A stretch of DNA of 5,870 nucleotides, from the NCBI GenBank assembly GCA_017383945.1, contig JAFNUQ010000005.1, positions 1 to 5,870 on the forward strand. The letters are read 5' to 3'. Source of the stretch: Bacteroidales bacterium. GTDB taxonomy: Bacteria; Bacteroidota; Bacteroidia; Bacteroidales; UBA932. This document shows, piece after piece, positions 1 to 4,899 of the stretch (the first letter of the stretch is position 1; each line of letters starts with the position of its first letter). Made by a program: the position numbers and the translations under genes. Under the pieces are notes generated by a model, which ran no database searches, was not told the DNA's origin, and was given only the letters and a program-made list of their open reading frames with translations.

Positions 1-138
1 CAGGCCATCCTCCGGGATCTCGGTTTCCGTCTCGCCGGTATACTCCGTAATGGTAAAGGAAAACACCAGCGTTTCCGCCAGACAGGATGTGCAAAGCATG
101 CACAGCGTCAGCAGGAATGCGATTCCTTTTTTCATCAT
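1..138 (-). CDS. N-terminal part of an unrecognised secreted protein (runs off the left edge)
   Basis: This frame is open from an ATG at 138-136 to the left edge, giving 46 codons with no stop, so the C-terminus is missing. The N-terminus is a clear signal peptide: Met-Met-Lys-Lys, then a hydrophobic core from about residue 5 to 15, then Cys19-Leu20-Ala21 before Glu22, which suits signal peptidase I. Cys19 is preceded by Cys-Thr-Ser, a poor lipobox, so lipoprotein anchoring is less likely. The visible mature part is rich in Thr and Glu and looks like a beta-strand start. The start is fixed by a strong ribosome site 6 bases upstream. The stop of the upstream minus-strand frame lies 11 bp away, so the two were probably co-transcribed. 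GC-rich codons and the ribosome site resemble Bacillota rather than the Bacteroidota genes to the right. I do not recognise the family. Confidence 0.75.
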   Translation of the reverse strand, partial: MMKKGIAFLLTLCMLCTSCLAETLVFSFTITEYTGETETEIPEDGL

Positions 139-143
139 GCATG

Positions 144-151
144 CCTCCTTT
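144..151 (-). promoter_or_regulatory. Strong Shine-Dalgarno site for the secreted-protein gene
   Basis: On the minus strand this reads AAAGGAGG-C, a near-perfect anti-16S match, about 6 bases before the ATG at 138. It overlaps the TAA (152-150) of the upstream frame, which points to coupled translation. A competing ATG at 142-140 is in another frame and too close to the site. No other start in the window has such a sequence, which is one of the signs that this end has a different origin. Confidence 0.85.
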
Positions 152-515
152 ACTCACCCACAAGGGTGCTGGTGCGAAGATCCAGAATGCCGAACGCCAG
201 ACGGTGCGTGCCGATAGCCGACGCGGTGTAGGTGGAGCCGATCAGCTGGGTGAAGCCATCGCCGTCATCCACCACGTACACATAATCCTCAGTTCCTTCC
301 GGGATGCCGCTGAGCACAAAGGTGAGAGGCTGATCGTAGCTGCCGCCCTGCACATAGCCGCTGGGCGCGCTCACGTGAAGAACGGGCTGTTCATCCTCGG
401 TGACCAGATCGGGCGAGGTGTACACGGTTACGCTCTCGGTGAGGGATTCATAGGTGGTCTCGGTGATGCCATCCTCGTTGGTCACGCTTTCGGTGATGGC
501 AATATCAAAGGAAAC
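150..515 (-). pseudogene. GC-rich C-terminal fragment of a secreted beta-sandwich-type protein
   Basis: This is the part of the 150-971 frame (residues about 153-273) that does not belong to the pRiA4b family. It is Thr-, Ser- and Gly-rich with alternating hydrophobic residues, and includes 'YVQGGSYDQPLTFVLSGIP' and 'YVYVVDDGDGF', as in Ig-like modules of surface proteins. Third codon positions are mostly G or C. It ends 11 bp before the signal-peptide gene at 138, so it is probably the 3' end of a sister gene in the same operon of another genome, lacking its own start here. The family is not identified, and the fragment status is inferred from composition and fold type. Confidence 0.5.
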
Positions 516-971
516 CTCCTCGTCGTCCATCTCGTCCGGGAGCTTCTTTTTGTTGATCGGCAGATCTTCAAAGGCTACATAGCCATTTTCAAACTCGATA
601 GGATCCGGACCTTTGCTCTCAACCAGTGTTGGAGATGTGATTTTTGCAGTGGTCTCGCCTTCCAGCGTGATGATTACGCTCTTTTTTGCAACTGTGTCGT
701 AGAAATATATAAAGCTGGTGATGCCATTTCTGATTGTATCTGCTATTGATACCTGATCAACAGCACCCTTGCCCAAGTCAACCAATGCATACCTTGCGAC
801 CACTTCGCCTTGTGCGTCAAACGCTTTGAATAGGATGGGCTGATCAGCTGGGAAATCAAGATCTGACCTGATCTGCTTGTGAAACGAATATAGAGTATGC
901 TCTCCAGAGACTAGATATAGCCTGAAAAAGCCCTTAATGCCTGAAAGTGTTATGCGATATTTGTAAACCAT
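150..971 (-). CDS. Chimeric frame: pRiA4b ORF-3-like N-terminus joined to a secreted-protein C-terminus
   Basis: The frame encodes 273 residues from an ATG at 971. Residues 1 to about 147 match, by recognition, the Bacteroidota branch of the plasmid pRiA4b ORF-3-like family: an 'ITLSGIKGF' start, 'TLYSFHKQIRSDLDFP', 'FIYFYD', 'KKSVIITLEGE' and 'FENGYVAFEDLP'. The family's function is unknown and its members are cytoplasmic. They normally end in a long acidic tail. Here, after the acidic run at 146-152 (Asp-Glu-Met-Asp-Asp-Glu-Glu), the sequence changes to a Thr/Ser/Gly-rich beta-type segment (about 153-273) with an Ig-like look, typical of extracellular proteins. Codons become GC-rich at the same place. 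There is no signal peptide at the N-terminus, so an extracellular C-terminal half makes no sense on this protein. I infer two gene pieces joined in frame, probably an assembly or recombination chimera. No Shine-Dalgarno sequence precedes the ATG. Confidence 0.75.
   Translation of the reverse strand: MVYKYRITLSGIKGFFRLYLVSGEHTLYSFHKQIRSDLDFPADQPILFKAFDAQGEVVARYALVDLGKGAVDQVSIADTIRNGITSFIYFYDTVAKKSVIITLEGETTAKITSPTLVESKGPDPIEFENGYVAFEDLPINKKKLPDEMDDEEVSFDIAITESVTNEDGITETTYESLTESVTVYTSPDLVTEDEQPVLHVSAPSGYVQGGSYDQPLTFVLSGIPEGTEDYVYVVDDGDGFTQLIGSTYTASAIGTHRLAFGILDLRTSTLVGE
513..532. other. Probable junction between two DNA sources
   Basis: GC content, codon use and protein type all change within this stretch. 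On the minus strand it covers the codons for Met148-Asp-Asp-Glu-Glu-Val, where GAC GAC GAG GAG is a low-complexity acidic run that occurs readily in unrelated genes. Such a run is a natural place for a short shared overlap, either in assembly or in illegitimate recombination. The exact base cannot be fixed from one sequence. Confidence 0.6.
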
Positions 972-1003
972 ATTGCTAAGGTAGTAAATAATTACTAAAT
1001 TTG
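972..1003 (+). promoter_or_regulatory. Candidate Bacteroidota promoter for the yigZ-ser-recQ gene run
   Basis: TAAATTTG at 996-1003 matches the Bacteroidota -7 consensus TAnnTTTG exactly, and ATTG at 972-975 sits 20 bp upstream as a -33 element (consensus TTTG/TTG at about 19-21 bp). The ATG at 1010 lies only 6 bases after the element, so the transcript would have almost no leader. The -33 element abuts the start codon of the divergent gene at 971. The match is short and by eye; the true promoter could lie inside the divergent gene. Confidence 0.45.
982..997. repeat. Short inverted repeat in the divergent gap
   Basis: TAGTAA (982-987) and TTACTA (992-997) are perfect inverted arms separated by ATAA. 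The right arm overlaps the first bases of the -7 element, so a bound protein could block the promoter. The arms are only 6 bp and the region is AT-rich, so chance is a fair alternative. Confidence 0.4.
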
Positions 1004-1009
1004 ATATCT

Positions 1010-1612
1010 ATGAGCCAAAAAGACACATACCTTACCATAGCTTCTCGCTCCGAAGGCCTGTTTAAGGACAATGGAAGCCGCTTTATCGCGCTTGCATATC
1101 CGGTGCAGACAGAGCAGGAGGTAAAGGAGATAGTGTCCTCTCTGCGCAAGGAATATTACGATGCGAGGCATCATTGCTATGCCTACCGTCTGGGTTATGA
1201 CGGAGCGGTGTGGCGCGCGAGTGATGACGGGGAACCTTCCGGTACGGCAGGTCGTCCTATTCTTGGTCAGATTGACAGCTTGCAGCTATGTGATGTCCTG
1301 GTGGTTGTGGTGCGGTATTTTGGAGGAATCAAGCTTGGCGTTCCGGGCCTGATCAGAGCCTATAAAAGCTCTACCGCAGATGCTCTGGCTTCGGCTGAAA
1401 TAGTTGAGAGGATAGCAGGGCACTGGTATAGGCTGGATTTTCCGTATGAAAATCTTCCTGCTGTTATGAAGGTCTTGAAGGATATGGATTTACAGCAGCG
1501 CAACCAGTCCTTTCTGAACGACTGTTCATTGGAAGTCTTTATAAGGCTCACTTTAGAAGATAATTTGATACAGCGAATTGAAAAAATCTGTAAATTTGAA
1601 AGAATAATTTAG
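1010..1612 (+). CDS. yigZ: IMPACT/YigZ family protein
   Basis: The protein has 200 residues, the usual length for bacterial YigZ. The N-terminal IMPACT domain (about 18-125) shows the family signatures: 'SRFIALAYPV' (23-32), 'DARHHCYAYRLG' (51-62), 'SDDGEPSGTAGRPIL' (71-85) and 'VVRYFGGIKLGVPGLIRAY' (100-118). The C-terminal ~65 residues fit the DUF1949 ferredoxin-like domain that resembles EF-G domain IV. The eukaryotic relative IMPACT regulates the Gcn2 pathway; the bacterial role is not settled, though nucleic acid or ribosome association is suspected. I chose the ATG at 1010 over an in-frame TTG at 1001, because the TTG forms part of the TAAATTTG promoter match and homologues usually start near 'SxKDTYLTI'. 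There is no Shine-Dalgarno sequence. It is first in the plus-strand run, 8 bp before serC. Confidence 0.92.
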   Translation: MSQKDTYLTIASRSEGLFKDNGSRFIALAYPVQTEQEVKEIVSSLRKEYYDARHHCYAYRLGYDGAVWRASDDGEPSGTAGRPILGQIDSLQLCDVLVVVVRYFGGIKLGVPGLIRAYKSSTADALASAEIVERIAGHWYRLDFPYENLPAVMKVLKDMDLQQRNQSFLNDCSLEVFIRLTLEDNLIQRIEKICKFERII

Positions 1613-1620
1613 TTCTTACT

Positions 1621-2694
1621 ATGGAAAAATTGCACATTTTCAACGCAGGCCCTTGCCTGCTTCCTCAGGTAGCTATCGATAATACTATTGAGGCATTGAA
1701 AGATTTTAAGGGCACAGGAGTGTCTCTGATTTCCATATCGCACCGTACAAAAGGATGGGACGAGGTGATGGATGAGTGCCGTGCACTATGGAAGGAGCTT
1801 CTCAATATTCCAGATACACATGAGGTAGTTTTCCTTGGTGGAGGTGCAACTATGGAGTTTCTCTATGTTGCGATGAACTATCTTGAGAAGAAGGCTGGTT
1901 ATCTTGATACAGGTGTTTGGGCAAACAAAGCATATAAAGAAGCAAAGGCTCTCGGAGATGCCATCTGCGTGGCAAGCTCAAAGGATAAGAATTACTCATA
2001 CATCCCTAAGGGATATGAGATTCCTACTGACTTGGATTATTTCCATATCACAACAAACAATACCATCTATGGTACTGAGATTAGGGAGGATATCGACTGC
2101 CCTGTGCCTCTGATTGCTGATATGTCTTCAGATATTCTGACAAGAAAGGTGGATGTGAGCAAGTATGCATTGATTTATGGTGGCGCTCAGAAAAATGCAG
2201 GCCCTGCAGGTGTGGCATTTGCCATCATTGAGAAGGCTTCGCTTGGCAAGGTTACCCGTCATATCCCTTCTATGCTCGATTATCGCAATCATATTGATAA
2301 GCTTTCTATGTTCAACACTCCTCCGGTGTTCCCGATCTTTGTGATGAACGAGACTCTGAAATGGCTCAAGAGTGTTGGTGGAATCGATGCTATTCACGAT
2401 ATCAATGTGGCAAAGGCAGAAAGCCTTTATGCGGAGATTGACAGAAATAGTCTTTTTGTGGGAACTGCAGTTAAGGAGGATCGTTCTATCATGAACGTAT
2501 GCTTTGTGATGGCAGAAGGCAAGGAAGCTCTTCAGGATGAATTCCTCGAGTTTGCAAAGTCTCGCAATATCGTGGGCATCAAGGGACATCGCTCTGTGGG
2601 CGGCTTCCGTGCTTCTATCTACAATGCATGTACTCAGGAGGATGTGGATGCTCTCATCGCTTGCATGCAGGAGTTTGAAAAGATGCACCAGTAA
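1621..2694 (+). CDS. serC: Phosphoserine aminotransferase
   Basis: This PLP enzyme converts 3-phosphohydroxypyruvate plus glutamate to 3-phosphoserine plus 2-oxoglutarate, the second step of serine synthesis; in many bacteria SerC also serves pyridoxal phosphate synthesis. At 357 residues it has family length. Visible features are the N-terminal 'FNAGPCLLP' (7-15), 'SHRTKGW' (40-46) with the substrate-binding Arg42, 'FLGGGAT' (71-77), 'HITTNNTIYGTE' (142-153), Asp167 in 'ADMSSD' that contacts the PLP ring nitrogen, and Lys191 in 'YGGAQKNAGPAG', the PLP-binding lysine. 'NTPP' (232-235) and 'GHRSVGGFRASIYNA' (322-336), with Arg329, complete the active site. The sequence style is Bacteroidota. 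It starts 8 bp after yigZ with no Shine-Dalgarno sequence and ends 11 bp before serA, so translation is probably coupled. Nothing is missing or broken. Confidence 0.97.
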   Translation: MEKLHIFNAGPCLLPQVAIDNTIEALKDFKGTGVSLISISHRTKGWDEVMDECRALWKELLNIPDTHEVVFLGGGATMEFLYVAMNYLEKKAGYLDTGVWANKAYKEAKALGDAICVASSKDKNYSYIPKGYEIPTDLDYFHITTNNTIYGTEIREDIDCPVPLIADMSSDILTRKVDVSKYALIYGGAQKNAGPAGVAFAIIEKASLGKVTRHIPSMLDYRNHIDKLSMFNTPPVFPIFVMNETLKWLKSVGGIDAIHDINVAKAESLYAEIDRNSLFVGTAVKEDRSIMNVCFVMAEGKEALQDEFLEFAKSRNIVGIKGHRSVGGFRASIYNACTQEDVDALIACMQEFEKMHQ

Positions 2695-2705
2695 AACTTG
2701 AGGCT

Positions 2706-3626
2706 ATGAAGATTCTTGTTGCAACTCAGAAACCATTTGCACCCAAGGCGGTGGCAATGATAAAAGATATTATCGAGCAGGCAGGTTATACATTTGCCTT
2801 GCTTGAAAAGTATGCAGACGTTGAAGAATTCAAGGCTGCAGTTGCAGACGCTGACGCACTCATCGTGCGCTCGGACAAGGTCACTCGCGAAGTCGTTGAG
2901 GCTGCTGCTCAGCTCAAGATTGTAGTGAGGGCCGGAGCAGGATATGATAATCTTGATCTTGAAGCTCTTAGTGAGCGCGGCGTTGTGGCGATGAATACCC
3001 CGGGCCAGAATTCAAATGCAGTAGCGGAGCTTGCCATCGCGATGATGATTTATATGTCACGTGCTCAGTTTACTCCTGCTACCGGCAGCGAAATCAGCGG
3101 TAAGACGCTTGGAATTCAGGCTTTTGGTAATGTGGGCCGTCTTGTGGGCCAGAAAGCTGCCGCACTGGGTATGAAGATTAAGGCTATTGATCCGTTCCTC
3201 AGTGACGAGCAGATTGTTGCCGGTGGGGCTGAGCCGGTGCATAGCTTGGAAGAGCTATATGCTGACAGCGATTTTGTGAGCATTCACATCCCGGCTACTC
3301 CGCAGACAGTGGGCAGCATCGGATATGATCTCATCAGCAAGATGCCTAAGGGTGCTACAGTGATCAATACGGCTCGTGCAGAGGTGATTGATGAGGCTGG
3401 TCTTGCTCAGGTGCTCGCTGAGCGCACAGACATCAAATATGCTGCTGATGTAGCTCCTGGCAATATCTCTCAGCTTCAGGAGGAGTTTGGAGTAAGAGTA
3501 TTTGCTACCCCTAAGAAGATGGGAGCACAGACCGCCGAGGCAAATATCAATGCCGGTCTGGCAGCAGCACGTCAGATCGTTTCCTTCTTTAAAGAGGGAA
3601 ATACACGTTTTCAACTTAACAAATAA
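2706..3626 (+). CDS. serA: D-3-phosphoglycerate dehydrogenase, short ACT-less type with lysine in place of the catalytic histidine
   Basis: This enzyme oxidises 3-phosphoglycerate to 3-phosphohydroxypyruvate with NAD, the first step of serine synthesis and the partner of SerC immediately upstream. The 306 residues cover only the catalytic and nucleotide domains; the C-terminal ACT regulatory domain of E. coli SerA is absent, so feedback by serine through ACT is not expected. Visible are 'VRAGAGYDNLD' (74-84), 'VAELAIAMM' (106-114), a nucleotide-binding loop 'GIQAFGNVG' (136-144) with Ala139 where the first Gly of GxGxxG usually stands, Asp162 at the end of beta-2, and Arg224 in 'NTAR'. The usual 'TPHxGA' reads 'TPKKMGAQT' (268-276), so the catalytic His is a Lys. 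The Glu of 'DVFPTEP' aligns by eye with Asn253. As I recall, lysine-type short enzymes are known from Bacteroidota and Entamoeba, so this is a recognised subtype rather than a broken gene. Confidence 0.93.
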   Translation: MKILVATQKPFAPKAVAMIKDIIEQAGYTFALLEKYADVEEFKAAVADADALIVRSDKVTREVVEAAAQLKIVVRAGAGYDNLDLEALSERGVVAMNTPGQNSNAVAELAIAMMIYMSRAQFTPATGSEISGKTLGIQAFGNVGRLVGQKAAALGMKIKAIDPFLSDEQIVAGGAEPVHSLEELYADSDFVSIHIPATPQTVGSIGYDLISKMPKGATVINTARAEVIDEAGLAQVLAERTDIKYAADVAPGNISQLQEEFGVRVFATPKKMGAQTAEANINAGLAAARQIVSFFKEGNTRFQLNK

Positions 3627-3652
3627 ACCAATAACTAAACACGACTAATAAC

Positions 3653-4894
3653 ATGGTACGAGTAAAACCTTTTGCAGCAATCCGCCCGCCAAAGAACATC
3701 ATCACAGAAGTGGCAGCACCGCCATATGATGTCCTGAATTCTCAGGAAGCCAAGGCGATGGCAGGAGAGAAGTCACTTCTCCATATTACAAAGCCAGAGA
3801 TAGATTTTGATCCTATTCTGCCTGATCATGACCCTGCTGTCTATGACAAAGCTGTAGAAAACTTCAAGCTTTGGCAGCAGAAAGGATGGTTGGTAAGAGA
3901 TGAGAAGCCATGTTATTATGTCTATGCGCAGACGATGGATGCCCGCACTCAATATGGCCTGGTACTTTGTGCTCACACAGATGACTATGCCGCCGGCACC
4001 ATCAAAAAGCATGAGCTCACCCGCAAGGATAAGGAAGATGACCGCATGACTCACGTGCGCATACAGAATGCCAATATCGAGCCTGTTTTCTTCTCTTTCA
4101 AGGACAATGCAGAGCTTTCTCAGATTGTTGAAGATGCTATCAGCAAGCCATCTGAGTTTAAGTTTGTAGATGAGAACGGCTTCGGACACGAGTTCTGGGT
4201 TATAGCGTGTGACAATGTTATTGCTCGTATAACCGAAATCTTTGAGACAGAGGTGGATGCTTTTTATGTTGCAGATGGACACCACCGCACAGCCGCTGCA
4301 GCAAGAGTGGGTGCAGAAAAGCGCGAGCAGAACCCTGCTCACACAGGAAACGAGGAATATAACTACTTTATGGCTGTATGTTTCCCTGAGACACAGCTCA
4401 AGATTATAGATTATAATAGAGTTGTCAAGGATCTTAATGGCCTTACTGAGGAAGAGTTGATTGAGAAGTTGTCAGAAGACTTTATTGTTGAGAAGAAGGG
4501 TGCAGAGATATATAAGCCTGCTGCTCTACATAACTTCTCAATGTATCTTGGAGGAGAATGGTACTCGTTTACAGCCAAGGAAGGAAGATATGATGATTCC
4601 GATCCTATAGGTGTACTTGACGTGACAATCCTCTCTCAGCTTGTACTTGATAAAATACTTGGTATCAAGGATCTTCGCACTGACAAGAGAATCGATTTTG
4701 TCGGAGGTATCAGAGGCCTTGGTGAACTCTCCAGAAGAGTTGATAACGGAGAGATGAAGGTTGCTTTTGCCCTTTATCCTGTGTCTATGAAGCAGCTGAT
4801 TAATATCGCTGATAGCGGCAATATTATGCCACCAAAGACCACCTGGTTTGAGCCGAAGCTCCGCTCAGGTCTTGCAATACACAGTTTGGACTAG
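3653..4894 (+). CDS. DUF1015 family protein, possibly linked to serine metabolism
   Basis: The 413 residues match the full length of the uncharacterised DUF1015 family. Signatures seen are 'VKPFAAIRP' (4-12), 'APPYDV' (22-27), 'KKHELT' (118-123, usually Arg-His-Glu in relatives), 'FYVADGHHRTAAA' (204-216), 'IDYNRVVKDL' (252-261) and the C-terminal 'MPPKTTWFEPKLRSGL' (392-407). No signal peptide or membrane segment is visible, so it is probably cytoplasmic. The biochemical role is not known to me. The Asp-Gly-His-His-Arg core recalls the phosphate-contacting motif of the ParB/sulfiredoxin/free serine kinase fold; with serC and serA directly upstream, action on serine, phosphoserine or a nucleotide is a reasonable guess, but only a guess. 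It starts at an ATG 26 bp after serA with no Shine-Dalgarno sequence, in an A-rich leader, and ends 5 bp before recQ. Confidence 0.92.
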   Translation: MVRVKPFAAIRPPKNIITEVAAPPYDVLNSQEAKAMAGEKSLLHITKPEIDFDPILPDHDPAVYDKAVENFKLWQQKGWLVRDEKPCYYVYAQTMDARTQYGLVLCAHTDDYAAGTIKKHELTRKDKEDDRMTHVRIQNANIEPVFFSFKDNAELSQIVEDAISKPSEFKFVDENGFGHEFWVIACDNVIARITEIFETEVDAFYVADGHHRTAAAARVGAEKREQNPAHTGNEEYNYFMAVCFPETQLKIIDYNRVVKDLNGLTEEELIEKLSEDFIVEKKGAEIYKPAALHNFSMYLGGEWYSFTAKEGRYDDSDPIGVLDVTILSQLVLDKILGIKDLRTDKRIDFVGGIRGLGELSRRVDNGEMKVAFALYPVSMKQLINIADSGNIMPPKTTWFEPKLRSGLAIHSLD

Positions 4895-4899
4895 TTTTT

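Noticed and set aside
87..749. Long plus-strand open frame (220 codons)
   Set aside because: It overlaps two supported minus-strand frames, crosses the suspected junction, has no recognisable domain, and its composition is that of an antisense shadow of GC-rich coding DNA.
987..994. A mirrored TAnnTTTG-like promoter for the minus-strand gene at 971
   Set aside because: The minus strand of the gap has only imperfect matches (such as TACCTTAG near 976-983) and no matching -33 element, so I could not support it.
1001..1003. TTG as the yigZ start codon
   Set aside because: The TTG is part of the promoter-like TAAATTTG; the ATG at 1010 fits the family N-terminus better and is the common start type.
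2128..2688. Minus-strand open frame of 186 codons inside serC
   Set aside because: It is antisense to a complete serC with all catalytic residues; it is rich in His, Cys and Ser as shadow frames are, and shows no family signature.
2700..2703. GAGG as a Shine-Dalgarno site for serA
   Set aside because: It lies only 2 bases before the ATG at 2706, too close to work in that role.
3627..3652. A terminator or regulatory hairpin between serA and the DUF1015 gene
   Set aside because: The 26 bases are A-rich with no inverted repeat or T-run; nothing there indicates an end of transcription.
3773..4342. Minus-strand open frame of 189 codons inside the DUF1015 gene
   Set aside because: It is antisense to a well-supported family member and is Cys- and Ile-rich with no recognisable motif.
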